Shown here one piece after another: positions 14,582-28,524 of a stretch of 64,000 nt of DNA. Origin of the DNA: Tenebrio molitor (Eukaryota; Arthropoda; Insecta; Coleoptera; Tenebrionidae); assembly GCF_963966145.1 (NCBI RefSeq), contig NC_091055.1, positions 930,001 to 994,000 of the forward strand. The letters run 5' to 3'. The number at the start of each line of letters is the position of its first letter. The stretch's first letter is position 1. A program made the position numbers and the translations under genes. Below the pieces are notes generated by a model that saw only the letters and a list, made by a program, of their open reading frames with translations, made no database searches and was not told the origin of the DNA.

Positions 14582-14980
14582 TACAGGGTGTCGCAAAATT
14601 AACGTATTCCAAGACCCCTGTCTTGTAGGGAAAAATCTCAGGAATCTCGAAAAAATAAAATAAAAAATATAGAGGGAAGGTCTTTACAAAGATATATGGA
14701 TCTCAAGGTTCAAACTTTTCATCATGTTTTCTTCAAATAAAAAATATAAATCGTTGTCATTCATTTTGAAATATGGTGAGGATGATTATGTAAAATATTA
14801 AAATATAAATGAAAAGACATTTCTTGAAAAAACAGCTTTATCTCGAAAAAATAAAAGTTTTATTTTTCCAATTTTTGTTTAAAAGGGAAGTACAACAATT
14901 TTTTTTTAAACATTTTTACTTGGTCAACAGGATGTCCCCTACTAAGCCCCGAACTCGGAATACGATAATTTTAAGACAGC
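14582..14980. repeat. Inverted-repeat element, CAGGGTGTCGCAAAATTAACG end
   Basis: The left end, TA then CAGGGTGTCGCAAAATTAAC and GTATTCC, reappears inverted near 14952-14980 as GGAATACGATAATTTTAAGAC. The right terminal bases have diverged from CACCCTG, so the right boundary is approximate. The open frame running rightward from 14809 falls inside and has no recognisable domain. Confidence 0.6.
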
Positions 14981-15005
14981 GTATGCATGTATGCATATAT
15001 AAATA

Positions 15006-15841
15006 TATCGGGTGTGTCAAAAGGTCGGACACCAAATAAGGTACACAATTTAGGGTAATTATGGAACATGAAGAAAAATGTTTCTTTGGTGTTGGCCTTT
15101 AAGAACTTTTGGAAGTTACGAGTACAACTAATCTACCTATAAAACTAAGTGATCCTGTTATTCATCTGGGAACATAATGAAGTGCCCTAAAAAACCCTAA
15201 AACTTCTTTCACGAATACTTTTGAAATCGTGGGAGAGTAGTTTTCCAAACGCGGCAACAATGCTAACATATCATAGCGACGAAAAAAAAGTACCTTTATA
15301 AAATAAATGTCAATTAAATTGTGACAGTTTTCAAATTGTTTTCAAAATGAGTTTTTGAACTCACTAACTTCAAAATGTCATTTCGCAAACGCAGCAGTTA
15401 ACCGCGAACGTAAATTTCACGCACTAGTGCTTCAAAATCATCCAAAAAGCATTGGCCTTTTTCTGAAAATTTCTCATTTCTCCAATTTGGATGTTGAAAA
15501 CTCCTAAAGAATGAAAATAAATCGCTATTAATTCGATTGACATTTGGGCAAGTGCTATCTATTCACTAAATTGGGAACTATTGCCTAATAATTTTAAAAT
15601 GCTAATGTTCATTTCAAAAAATACTGTACAAACCTCAACGCGCAAATGAAGCACTCGCTCGTCGCTCGTGCCGCAAATAGTATTTTTAGTTACCTATTAC
15701 GTTGATCCCATTTTCATTTTCTCTTTCTGAGAGTTTTTTCTTTAACTGAAAGCTGCAGAATAGTTTTTGGTATAAAATCGGGGTCTATGTATGCTATGTA
15801 TGCTACTAACACGCCTGTCCGTCTTTTTTGTACACCCGATA
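15006..15841. repeat. Inverted-repeat element, TA-TCGGGTGT ends
   Basis: The left end TATCGGGTGTGTCAAAAGGT, continuing CGGAC, pairs with the right end GTCCGTCTTTTTTGTACACC, then CGATA. Total length is about 836 bp. No transposase reading frame is visible. A similar end in the same orientation (CACACCCGGTA) occurs near 16775, so the element may have been reshuffled. Confidence 0.55.
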
Positions 15842-16979
15842 TACAGTACTTACCAAAAGGTTGTGACTGGGACATTTTTTCATACATATAATTTAATAAA
15901 AATAAAATTCTGACCCTGATTGTTTTAAAACGAAAAATTTGACCGACAGAAATGATCACGTGACTTGGGGTACACCTCGAATTTGACATTTAAAAAAAAA
16001 TCCAGGTAAATATACCAAAAATAGATTGAGAAAAAAGTTGATTGTGATCAGATATTGTGTAAATTTTAAGAAAAAAAATCCATAAAAATAATTCACCTAT
16101 TTAGGCAAAGATAATTATAATTCCGAAATTGGCCGAACAAAAAACCTATGAGAGAACAAATCTGAGATTTAAGCATCTTAAACTTGCAATTATTTTTATT
16201 TTGAACTAATTTTTGAAATATTGTACCGCTACATTAATTTACATAATTTTTGAATGAGAGTCCTTTCAAACATTTAGGAAAAATTTGGTGTCATTGAAAT
16301 CATGAAAACATCACCGGTTTTTGAAATAAATGGGATTTGATATTAAAGTGCAAAATTTAGTTATGGTTTATTATTAAATTGGGCGGTCAGTTCCACAAAA
16401 CAAGTTGACGTAGGTTGTTGATGGTACCCTTTAGGGACTAGAAAAGTGGTCAACAGATGTTTCCCAACAATGAGATATTTATTTATGACACTGCAGTTGT
16501 AAATCTTGGTCATTTTTCGCTCTTAATGTTAAAATTGGAATAATTCCAAAACGAATAATTACCTTTGGATGCGAATTTCATAAATGTGTTCTTTGAATTA
16601 ATTGTGTATTATGAGCGTGTACGATTTTTTAAATTTTATGACTCTGAATTAAGTGATAAGGGAAAATTGATTACACACATTTGAAGTCTTATATCAAGGG
16701 AATGTAACCGTAAAGTTTCGTAATTTTTACTAATTTTTTAATAGGGTTAAATGTGCGGCCGGTAAAACTTCGCACACCCGGTATATATGTACATACTATG
16801 TACTAAAAATTTTTTTTTTTAACTTACACAACGGCATCGAATTATTTAAGACAAATCCCATTTTCTAAGTTTCTTTTATGTTAAATCAAAACTCACATGA
16901 TCAAACTTGTCAGTCATATTTTTAGTCTTGAGATAAGCGGCGATTATTGTAGGAAAATTTTTGCCAAATCAATCACCGT

Positions 16980-17562
16980 TCTGTTCAACAGTGAATGGGT
17001 TCTTCAATTCTATCAATTTAATCTGTAGTTATGACCATTTGAATGTGGTTTCACTGTAGTTGTTTAAAGTAATTTTCGAACACAAATACCATTTGGGAAC
17101 ATGTTTGAGATGGATATTCTTTTTTAACAGGATGGAGCCCCCACACTATTTTAGGCTTCAACCAAACAAATCCAAATAAGAGTATTGGTAGAGGTGGTTT
17201 AATGGAGTAACCAGCTCGTTCACCCGATTTAATACTCTTCTTATGAAGATATGTAAAATCACTGGTTTACATTATCCAACATAAATATTGGAAAATCTGA
17301 GGAACACAATTACCCGGGAAAGTGTGCCTTCGGAATATCAAAATAAACTATTTTGTTGCTACGAGTTTTATTTACATTTTCCCTCAATTTCAGTAGGCGT
17401 TAGGTTATTTATTGTTTTGTTATTTATTTATCAATATTAGTCAATTATTAAAATTGTATGTAACTTATTAAATTACTTTAAATACAACTATGAAACCACA
17501 TTCAAACCAACGTAACTCCAGAACAGATTGATGGAATTGAAAAATCCAGTTGCTGTTGATAA
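16980..17562. repeat. Transposon remnant with ~95-bp inverted arms
   Basis: The left arm (about 16981-17075) contains TTTGAATGTGGTTTCACTGT then AGTTGTTTAAAGTAATTT. The right arm (about 17470-17562) contains the inverse, AAATTACTTTAAATACAACT then ATGAAACCACATTCAAA. Outward similarity continues through a CTTCAATTC(T/C)ATCAAT segment. Between the arms lies a decayed transposase fragment. This looks like a Tc1/mariner-like DNA transposon reduced to its ends plus part of the transposase C-terminal region. No clean target-site duplication was found. Confidence 0.65.
17128..17345 (+). pseudogene. Decayed DDE transposase fragment
   Basis: Plus-strand reading gives QDGAP at 17128, then after a frameshift PHYF, and from 17181 SIGRGG, ARSPDL and RYVKSLVY in one frame interrupted by stop codons. 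These fragments fall in the order and spacing seen in Tc1/mariner-type DDE transposases and their insect relatives: a QDGAPPH block, an IGRGG-x-x-x-W-P-x-RSPDL block, then a W-x-Y-x-K helix. Some stops sit where the family has tryptophan (TGG to TGA or TAA). At least one frameshift and several stops make it nonfunctional. It lies between the inverted arms of the surrounding element. Confidence 0.75.
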
Positions 17563-20500
17563 AGAATTGAAAGACATTTTAAATGATGGACCACATGACC
17601 TCCAAGACCTTCAAGAGTTAGAAGGTGAGGAGGGGGGCACAATTTACGTCCACACTCGATATTATCAATTTACGTGCTATCCAACAAATCAAAATCTTTA
17701 AAATGAAGTTAGACGTAGTTCCCTACAATAAAATGAAAGAATTCTGATAAGTAAATCATGGAAAAATAAACACAAAACGTCACAAAAGGTAAAACCCCTA
17801 TAAATTTGTTTCTAAAACAATATTGTTGTAAGTAAAATTATGTGGGATTGTGATAACAGTGTGGGTTTTTACCTCTTGTATTTTTGCTCCAGATAATCTG
17901 TTCTAATGGCATAACTGAACTCTAAACCTGTCACAATGGTGTAGTGCGTTTGAAATTTCAAACAATAAAACGTTTATAAAACAATGAGAGCACATTTTTC
18001 TAATCACGTTTCTCATAAGTTTCAGTTTTTTAAAATAAAATTTCTAAGAGATCATGTGATGGGAAATGTTGGTGGAAATGCATTGAAATGTCTCTTAAAG
18101 AACGAAATTATGTGTTTTCGTGTTGTTATTGATAAGAATTTGAATAACGTGGCAAAATATATTTGCAAAAATAATTTATTAAAAATTAAGTATGTATCTT
18201 GATGCAGTCCAGAAATATTGACGATAGTATCGTAAGTCATTAGCATATTTTTCATTGTAAATAATATTATATATCGCTGTTATTTCTTTTAATACTATGA
18301 CATTTATGTCTCAAAGGTATTCAAGCTATAAATAATTAATCCAAAATTCCAGCGGCCCCGAATCTGAAAGCTACTTCTATACCAACAAATTAAGTCGTTT
18401 TGCTCGATCGATCTGACCGACCCTGTCACAATTGCAACATTATTTTTTATTCTATAAATTTCTAGAAAACAACACGAACAAATCTGTTCAAAATATATAT
18501 ACTTTAATTTAAATACAATCATATTCAAGCTCATATAAATTACTCAAAAATCTTTTTTATTTTTAATGTAGTCATCCACATAATTGCAAATTTAACTGAA
18601 TTCTGTTTTCTGAAGAAGCAGTTCGAAGACAAACTGTAAATCGCGGTCATGAAGCGTAAAGCTGATCACTTGTGAGAACTTGGCTTAGTTCCATAAGATG
18701 ACTTTAAAACCGTTTATACTTATTAGTCGTGGTTAGTTGTTAACTTATTTCAATTGTTACGTAAAACGTAAAGCATATATCCATTTTCAATCAAAGGCTT
18801 ATGTTATGTTATTTAATCAGATAATACTGGATTTAAAATACTTAATTGGTAAATTAAGATCTATGTTTTCATCTGTGTTTAACTTAGATTAAAAAAAAAA
18901 ATACATAAAACTTCAATATTGACACCTAATTGATAACATTAGATTTAGTGCCTATCAGGATTAGTTAAGTTGCTAGAAATTATAAGGAACATGCAGGGAA
19001 AAAGTGGGAAGATAAAAATCAATCATACTTAATTTCATTAATGCGTTTCAAATTCAAATAAATTAAAATTAAATTGTTTAATAAATATATTTTAAAAGTA
19101 ACTGTCCCAAAAAAGTCATCTTTTCTAATTATATATAAGACAATTACAGTAAATAAAAAGGCATCGAAATGGCAATTGCTCATTCCTGAATTAATCTGAA
19201 ACCTATTAAGACTGTAATTTCAATTCGATGAACATAAGAATGGTCGACCAAACAATGTGAAATTCGAGCACAAATGTTGGTCTATTTTTACCTTAACCAG
19301 CTTCAGACGTAACCAGATGAAAATGAACTAATTAACTGGATCAAAATGATAACTGCTTATAACGTTACCACAAAAAAAACTTAATGTCAATCGTGATTTA
19401 AATGTGTCCAAATAACAATTCAATCAATTTTACAAATCAATCACCAGGTAAGTATCGTCTACTGGTTTATCAGCAGTCGGTTTATTCCTTTATCATCACA
19501 ACCGTATTATTATTAGTTTTCCGAAATGTGGATTGGTCGAAAGCCAAATTGACAAAGCTAGTGATATTATGTATTATACTATAAATCACGTGATCGTACA
19601 AAAAAGCTGTTGTATAAATTTATTTTATATTACAATAGTTGAAGGAGAGAAATCACTAAATCAGTTTGTCGTCCTCAAAATGACACATTTAATCATAACC
19701 TTCAAACTTCAAACGGGATACTGGACGATAAAATATAGCGAATGCTTTTTCTCCCAATTGTTCCAGGATCACATTTTATATAAACAACATGGCCGGCGAT
19801 CATCAGAAAAAAAATCTTTACTTACCTGCTGCTATTTTAATTGACAATCACTTGACTTCGGTATAAAAAAAACGATTGTTTCTTTTACGCTTCGCCAAAA
19901 AAAGTTATCAGAAAATTGCGAGGGCGCAATTAATCTAATCATCCAATTACAGTCTAATTTAAATCTGGAAACATAATAACAAAATCTTTTGGTTGAGCCG
20001 CTCGTATAAAGCATTTTATATGGCTCCAAGTTAGCGTGGCAAGAAAATGATAACATCAATCAATTTATTTATTTATAACCTTGACTCAAGTAAAATATGT
20101 CAACCGCAGAAGTCAATAAAAAATAAATATATAATATGTTTTAAATATTATCACCTTGTAGCTTGTAAGCTTGTAGTAATCAAATACAGGCCACGCTACC
20201 AAAAAATTATTTGGAAAATATCATTACAAGTGGAGTTTTGGTCAACGAACTGCATTTTGTGGCAAAATAAGTTATGAAAAATCTTTGTCACCCTCTTATT
20301 ATGTAAGATCAATATATTTCGATTTTGTAGGCGTCAAAAGCTGTGATATCGGTCGTGTTATCACCTCAAATCAGACGCCATTTGCACAAAGAACCAACGG
20401 CCTTTTATTATCGAATTAAACACTTAAATTCTATTTGATTTTATCATAATTTAATTTAAATTTGCGTCAGTCACCACGATAATAATAAATAACCTAGACG

Positions 20501-23450
20501 CACCTTTAAGGTCATGAAAATGTCTGTCGCAGAAAGAGAATTTTGAAAAAGTTCAAAACCAACATCACAGTCTAGCTAACTGTTGTCAACAAAAATATCT
20601 TACCGCAAGAAGTTTTTTATATCTATTGTGAACACTGAGGGTTTGTAACTTTTTGCAATGTAAAAATGCAAACAAAGTAATGCAGCAGCATGTTATCAAT
20701 TGTAAAGATTTCTTAGCGAAAATAATGCAATTAAATCTTAGAAGTTATATTTGTAAATTGTTTCTACTCAAAGATGTTTTCAACTTTTCAATCTTGACTA
20801 CCCAAGCTATCTATGATGTTTCGATCATATCTTTTTGTTATAATAATTAATTGACGTCAATGCATGTGATCAAAAAATGTAATTCAGTGTGCTAAATTGC
20901 AATACATATCTTAAATAAATTACACAGATCAAAGTGGTTAACTTGTTATATCTAAGTAATTGATTTCAAAGTAACGATTTACAAACATAGAAGGTAACTT
21001 AAAGTAAATTATGTAACATTTAGGTTCATACTTACCAAGAGTAGGGTCTGTAATTAAAAAAAGAAATAAAATTAAAACTAAATATGATGAAATATTTATG
21101 TTATTTCAAACTTCCTTTATATTTTTACTAAATCAGTTTTGCTAATTGATCACTTAGCATCAACATTTCAGAATAAAATAAACGTGATCATAACTTAAAA
21201 TATTGTAAGGGATTATGTATACTTTGGATTAATTAGTGAGTAATCGCAAAATGACAAGTTAATAAATATGTTTATTGTAAAAATGTTAATCTGAAATGTA
21301 ACTTTTCACTTATCGTTCATTTGTGGCTGTCAGTATAGCTTGTAAACTTTCACGATGTTAATAAAAATAAATGGTAATAAATAATTTTTAAATGAAATAA
21401 AAATTTCAACTGGAAATATTATTATATCTGGTGTTATCTATACCGTGTGTGGATTTTACAGTAATTGCACATTTTTTCCCAGAACAATTTTCTTTTTATC
21501 TCGTTTCCAATTTTTATTTACTTCGAGATCATGTTTGTTCAAGTTTTAATTAGATTTAATTGTGTAATTAAGCATTACAAGCGGCATCCAGTCAATGCGT
21601 CACACTTAATAACGGTAAACTAGTGACAGCGATTTAAAAAAATTTAGTCACTCGACTTCTCTAGGTTTTTTTTAAGTACAACATAACACAAAAATTTTCA
21701 TTAATTAAAGTCATTCAAAATGCGAACTCTAAACTTACATCTGATGTTGATATTAAGTTTATAAATGTTAAGCTTTTTATGGTAGATAAATGTGTTTATC
21801 AATATTAAAAAAAAACTGACTAAAACCGGAAGTTACTCGTCGAAGAATTCGACATTACCAGAAATGTGTAGGTACATTCAATATTTGATTAAAAATTAAC
21901 CGGATTACATAATTACCATATTTCTTGGCTTACGCAACCAATAATAATAATTATTTGATTTAGAAAACAAAGGTTTGTCTTAGTATTTAATGTTAACGTG
22001 CATAATTGATATTTGTGATTAGAAGAATTGGTCTCGCTACTCGTTTATCGATCGTTTCTCATTTATTGTTTAAAAATATTTCATCTGCTGCCGGTCGACA
22101 TATTGGAGGACCGTAATGCTCAGTAATATAATTGATTAAATTATTTATTACGTTTCCGAATTTCAGTCGTCAACCTGCGGTCCTTCGAGCCAAATATCGC
22201 ATTACGAAGTCCTTACAAAAATAACAAGATAATACATTAAAACTTGGCTTTAATATTTGATGACACATTAACGACGAATCTAATATTGTAGAAACATGGA
22301 AAAAAATCATTTGGATGATGGCTTTGTTAATTTTTAATCAAAACAGTCTTTTAATTAAATTTTCTTTTTGTTTACTTTCTGACCCAAAAAACTGGACCCT
22401 TATACATTTTTAAATTTGAGACGATTCGATTAGGCTTTAATTTTACACTACTAAAAAATTCAATCTAATACGCAACCAGCAATACATCTTACCTGTATTA
22501 CTCATGAAAACAAACACGTGGAAGGAAATGGGATTATAAATAACGATTTTCTCCAAATATTTCTTTATTTTTTTTCTTAGGTCTATCCATAATACATAAT
22601 TATTTGCCACTAAACCGTATGCTTAGCAAGTACAATACATTTCATTTTAATAATACTCATTTCTGAATATGAAAATGTAAAAAGTGTAAGTTTTACTACA
22701 GAAGTTACTAAGTAAACGGTCTAAACATGCGCCGTATTTTATAATAAATTTATTTATATCACCCTTTGTATTTTATGATTAAATAAAAACTAGATTAGAC
22801 TAGATATACTACGGGCACATATTTGGAACGTTTGTTACAGTTGATTAAATATTTCCAACGACAAGAATAGAACTGAAATGTCAAAAAACAAAGAAAATTG
22901 GTTTGCTAGAGCTAAAGGATTGACGTTTCGATAGAGTATCGTTTGTCTCAATTATTGTGCAACCTCGACAGATTTATCAACAGAAATTCAACAATGCATC
23001 TAGATCGCGGTTGCAAAATATGCATCTTTGAGACTGCAGCGTGTTGTTCTATTCTTGTTAGGTAACTCGTATAAAATATTTAACATTAATCGGTTTAGAT
23101 CTGCATCGGTATGTTTGTTGTAGACAGATTAAAAATATATAATTGTTTGGTTGAAAATAAGATTGGGATGGCAGTTGGGAGATAGTAATAGTTTGATACG
23201 TTATACACAGACATAACACATAAAGGATAAAGCATAAACACTTACACAATCTATTCCAAACCATTCATTGGGCGCCTTATTTAAAACGCAGAATAATATG
23301 AAAATAGTTATATTTATATGTATATTTTATATATCTGAGTCTCCAATGTAAATAGATATAATCTCATGTGAAATACTCTACAAAAACATTCTATAACTTA
23401 TGTGGTATCCTAAACATCCTTAAGACTAATTTTGATTTTGTGCCTCCGAT
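17563..23450. other. Noncoding, AT-rich, no gene seen
   Basis: Very AT-rich. Short open frames are scattered on both strands without domains, splice pairing or biased composition. Minus-strand donor-like sites (GTAAGT near 19824 and 21037) could be distal 5' exons of the SLC41 gene, but nothing supports a specific one. Confidence 0.5.
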
Positions 23451-26400
23451 TTTATAGTATAATTATAACAACACGCCTTTCAGCAACATTCGCGCAGAGT
23501 CACATACTCCAGATATATACGCTATGATTCCCACTGTCGCGAATCATCATTTCGAAAAATTTGCGGTAATGGGAACTGAGGTTATTTTGTTATAAAGCTG
23601 ACAGGAACTCCTCGGTTTACACCGTGGTCATCCACATCCGGAAACCGGAAAGATATAGAGGTAGTGACGGACACAGCGGCTCTCCCGCTTCTTTGATCAC
23701 CTATCACAATACAGATTCGTCTCGATTCCACGAAACGTCGTCCCACCAATTTACATAATTTTCAACTTTCCATTACACTAATTATTACCGCACGCGTGCG
23801 AGATGCGTTTCGTTGGAATAGAGACAAGTTGGCTGCATAAAATTGTGTTGTATGGCGTTATGGATGCTAAATGTTTGGACTACTGTACCGTGCAATTTCC
23901 ACAAAAAATGTGAATTAATCCTCGAACTCCCTTTTTCGATAAAGGATTATTTCTGACAATGGAACGGCTGCAACTTGGCCAATTTTACCCCGTTGCCCCT
24001 AAAATTGTGTTTATTTTATTTGTGTATTTGAAATTTCACCCTAACCGTCAAAGGGAAAAATCAATTTAATCTTCCTGTTACGATTTTGAAGGATCCAACA
24101 AAGAACTGGCAGCTTTAATGACAATAGAAAAGGACGCACGTGCCAGACGGTTTTGCACAAATCTGGAAATCAACATACGGCTAGACCTGTTGTTTGTCAT
24201 CATACCACCCCTTTACGGCGAAATTCCCCTTTTACGTAAAATACGACCCTCATTTTACAATAATTACATATTTTGATGTCATTTCGAACATCTGCCTGTC
24301 GCCACAATAACAACGGATTAAACAACGAAAATTCCGAATACGATTTTTTTTCGAAATAAAAATTTGTCCAGCTGCACTAATTAAGCGGTCACCCCTAAAT
24401 CAGGTACAATCATATAAAATTTCAAAGAATTCTTTAATTAAACACCGTACCTTGTAAAAATTTTACGGTAATTTTGTGAGGGGTGTAAAAGGAAGGTCGT
24501 TAAATTTCATTAAGCACTGTTTGATTGTTGAGATGAATATTTAATAGACAGTCGAAGCCAGAAAATTTTGTTGTATTATTGATTTTAGAAGTGTAATTAG
24601 TGCTTGTGGTCAGTCGAAGTCGTGTGTTTATTATCAATTTAACGTTATTAAGGGATGGAGAGAAACGAAGTTTTATTTTTATGAATGATATATGAAAGAA
24701 TTTTGTGAAAAACAATTTAAGAGGTAGAAAGTAAATACAAACGGGAAAATGTGTAAAGACACAGAGAAAATTGGAGTGATTCCCAGAAATTAAGGGAGGA
24801 AAAAGATAAATTTATAAAATAGATAAAAGACAGAGAAAACCTCGATGCGTGTTGTGTAAATTAGATTACCAGGCTCGAAGAAGAAACTGCTTCCGGCAAA
24901 AATACACTTTTTCATTTCTTATACCAGAGATGACAAAGAGAAATTATAAAAATTATTCTCGTTCAGATAACAGAAAAACTTTTAATAATACAACGGTTTC
25001 AATTTCATAATTGGGAACCCGGCCTATTTCATTAAGTTTCTCCGAGTGTATGACGTTGCTTTCCGCACGCTGAAACCGCGCCTTTATATGTGAGTCGTAA
25101 ATTTACTGAAATGTGGATTTGGAAAAATATAGGTTTATCCCATTTCTTTTATCAGGGGTGGCAGCTAAATGACCAAACAACCGAGGGTAAAATCCATAGT
25201 CGCCGGACCTTTATTATTTTCATCGCGCTACACAGTTTTACAAAACACCAATTTCCTTTTACGACTTTCATTAAAAACACACTCAAATACTGCATCCGCA
25301 AACAAAACTCTTCGATCATCCACTTCCATTGGCAATTTTAACAAATCGAACGAATAAGCAAATTAAAAAAAAAAGAAAATAATAATAATAGAGAAACGTG
25401 AGCGAATCCGGACTTTCCGGGAGAGATGAAGTTATAAAGCTGCACGCCAGTGAAGCGACAAAGGTTTCTGTGGTTTGAGATGTGCTAGAGATAAACGAAT
25501 ACGATAGGAAATCAATAGGACAATAATTATAGAATTTCTGTAACGTCGAAAACATTCTGCAATCTTTTGTTGCTAAGGGTTTCTATTATTGCGGGGATTT
25601 CCTCGTAGCCCAAACATTTAGACAAAGTTATACACACTGTTGCCTAAAAAAGTCAACCGAACACGAATCAGATTAAATGAAATGTCGTTTTTACACGTTA
25701 AATATTTAACACATAAAAATGCATAATATTGACTAGAATAAATATAAATTATTTAAGTAGCTCACATAAATAAAAATGACTAGATTTTAGGACTAGGAGT
25801 GCGGACCTTTTTAGCACAGTGTGCAGTAGTAAATTCGTAACATAGTTCTAAATAATAGGTATTATTAAAAATAAGGTAAAATTCCAACGCTATTTGCAAT
25901 AAAAACCAACACACAAGAATAGTTAGCGTAACGCAATTATAGAACCCGTATTAAAAAGTTTCTTTTAACGAATAAGAAGATGTGCCACGTTTCGTACCTT
26001 GGAAGTTCTGGAACATTATACTACGAACAACTTATGATTAACATTGGAACATCCGCAAGATACGAACCGTGATTTTGATTTTTTGCTCATTTAATCCTAA
26101 ATCGAACACCTTACAATTTTTTTTTGTTAAAAAGTGAGGCCTTTTTCTACGTGGTCGCCTGCTAAATAACAACTGACGTGCGAATAGTGTTTTATCAAGG
26201 CTCACTTCCATTTCTATGGCGTTTTGCACATAAATTATGCACGTATTGTTACACAAGTAGCACGATTGTTCGATACCACGTGTTCGTATTCAAATTTTCG
26301 CCATTGATGATCGTTCACGGGATATCGGCCGGAACGATAAAAGCACTCCCCCACTCCACACGTTAATTAAAGCACGTTAATTAGTCATCTCCCCTCCCGA

Positions 26401-27827
26401 GGCCATCTTGACGACGTTTATAATCAGTCGCGACCGGTTTAAATCTCGCTGGCAGATTGAGCTAGTACAATGCGAGCTGAACAGATGCATAAATTTATAA
26501 AAAAAAAATTATATTTTAGGGGTTTTGTCAAGGTTAGCAAGGGGAGGTCGAAGGGAGGTCGCCACGCGCCAAGGCAGATGTTTACAGAATTTAGGAAATA
26601 GGGACGGGGCTTTACAATAATACAAAAAATTCTAAAGAAATCACAAATAATTTGCATTCGGTCATAAAACCAGAAATGGTCGTTTTATACGGTACCGCCG
26701 TTATCAATGTAATCACGCGGAACCTTCGTCGTGCAATTTGAATACGAACAGTGGTGCATCGTTATAAAACATCTGTATTTTGTACCTTATAATGTAAAAA
26801 CATAGATATAATATTTCATAGCACCCAGGCTGTTACATTATGAAATAGCAGGTCGTTTGCAATTACTCAAGGCACACAGCTTAGTATTATAACTAGTAAT
26901 TAGCAAAGGTAGTCAGTTTGTACTATACAACAATTCAAACAATATGTTAGTTACCGGTGGAATGTATGCCGACGTTGAAGGCCCACCTCGGCTTCAAAAG
27001 AAATCTATTTAAAGTGATACCTGATGCTTCTGAAGGCGTCAAGAGCCAAAAATTGCTCTCACTTTTAAATCAAGATTCCGTTTGAAATCGACAAACCACC
27101 GCCCACAACGGTAACAACCCCTACATACGTTGTCAGTTAACACACGACTAAGTGGATCATTTTTATTTGTGTCGTCGAAAAGAAGAAAGGGTAGTATTTT
27201 CGAATTACCTATTTTATTAGAGGTCACTCCATTTTGTCTCGAATACGAGAAATAAAAATAGTTGTCGATTATCAGAAATGTAAAAACGAAGAGTTTAGAA
27301 TTTTGTGATGGAGATGAAGTGACACGGTAATAATTAGGGTGGCTTGTTGGATAAAGCGTCAATCAAGAAATTAGATTGTAGAAGCAAAGCTGGCAAATGA
27401 ATAAATTTAATTGGTTAGGGGTCCGAATAAGGTAAGAGTTTTTCGTCCGATTTTGGAGTAGGTCCTGATGCGGACGGGGTCGTGCCGGTTGTGGGGGCGT
27501 AAATTGGGGGATGCTACCGAGACGACATGGGCGCTCGCGTCTTATTCGGAACGTAGAACGTTTAAGGTTGATTTTGGCTCGGTGGAGGTTAGAGTGGCAT
27601 AATTGACAAAGTTATGAGGGTATTGATTGTACTGCGGAGGCAACGTATGGCGTCCAGTAGTTATTCGGCGTCACGTCGTCCGGCAACATTTTAATCTGGA
27701 GTTTATGAGGATATGGAGCGTGGAAGACGCCCGGCCGTGGGACTGAACTGAACAGAACAACGAACGAACTAAAAAATACGGATAGACGACGGGTCAGAGG
27801 CGCGTTGCTGATATAGGCCGCAGAAGG

Positions 27828-27847
27828 GGCGGTCCGCGGGGACCGCC
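27828..27847. repeat. Perfect GC-rich hairpin
   Basis: GGCGGTCC and GGACCGCC arms enclose a 4-base GCGG loop. The sequence is conspicuously GC-rich in an AT-rich neighbourhood. It could form a stable stem in DNA or in a minus-strand 3' UTR. No function is known. Confidence 0.6.
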
Positions 27848-28002
27848 GCCCCCAGCGGAGACAAGTGATCATGTGAACGTGATATATCCTACTACTAGTC
27901 AGGAACTCGAGACAGGAAAACGGTAATACCGCGTTGAGGTCTGATTGTACTCGTTTCAGCTAACCCTGAGTTGCGCTTGTCCGGGAACTCCCAAAAACCT
28001 AA

Positions 28003-28107
28003 CCACGCAACTGGTCAGAACCAAAACCTTCCAGTGATGGTTGTCGACAGTTGGATGGATCAGAGGAGGGGTTTCAGATGAATTTACCATGAACCTGAGT
28101 TGCGTGG
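28003..28107. repeat. Spaced 10-bp inverted repeat plus direct copy
   Basis: CCACGCAACT at 28003-28012 is the exact reverse complement of AGTTGCGTGG at 28098-28107. CCTGAGTTGCG occurs at 27965-27975 and again at 28094-28104. The three related half-sites lie within about 140 bp, 420-560 bp past the zinc-finger stop codon. They could be clustered protein-binding sites or a 3' UTR stem. Confidence 0.4.
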
Positions 28108-28524
28108 ACTGGGCATGCGGAACGTTAACTGACTGTTGAGCAAGCTACATCTAACAACTCAATACATACACACTTGTGAACGAATAGTATCATATCGAGA
28201 GATAAAATAGGAACTTCTTTAAACATCACCTAAAGCTTTCTATCGTACAAAACATCAGTATCTCGATATTTTAAAGTGAAAATCAACAGACTATATAAAA
28301 TTTCACTCAGTCTTTCCGGTATTTGCATAAAAATATGTGCTCATATGTTCCCCATAATATATGAGGCCTCTTGCAAATATAGGAATACGCTTATATATAT
28401 TTCTTTTAAGATTATACAATATAATCAAATAAAATTAATAAAAATCACAGGTGTCGTCGAATCGCCATCGATAGTTTCTTAAAAAAATATGTCACATCTA
28501 TGCAAACTACGTGTAGGAAACTGC

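Larger units (their letters stand above)
23451..28524. other. Noncoding, moderately GC-richer flank of zinc-finger gene
   Basis: Composition is less AT-rich than to the left, especially near 23.5-24.2, 26.3-26.6 and 27.4-28.1 kb. No open frame resembles a known protein. The stretch lies directly downstream of the zinc-finger stop codon, so its right part may be 3' UTR. It holds a GC-rich hairpin (27828-27847), a spaced 10-bp inverted repeat (28003-28107) and a GGCCATCTTG motif near 26401 resembling the YY1/Pleiohomeotic core. Regulatory function is inference. Confidence 0.45.

Noticed and set aside
16755..16790. CACACCCGGTATATAT end, possible right terminus of the 15006 element
   Set aside because: The better-paired right terminus is at 15841; this may be an unrelated solo end and cannot be bounded.
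17532..17702. 57-codon plus-strand open frame with an acidic, coding-looking stretch (ELKDILNDGPHDLQDLQELE)
   Set aside because: It begins inside the right arm of the transposon remnant, has no clear acceptor context or partner exon, and the left arm copy is not open. Probably chance within a repeat.
22098..22220. Possible hairpin, GGACCGTAATGC against GCATTACG..GTCC, with a long loop
   Set aside because: Only about 12 paired bases around a loop of about 75 nt; does not fit a microRNA precursor and no known mature sequence is recognised.
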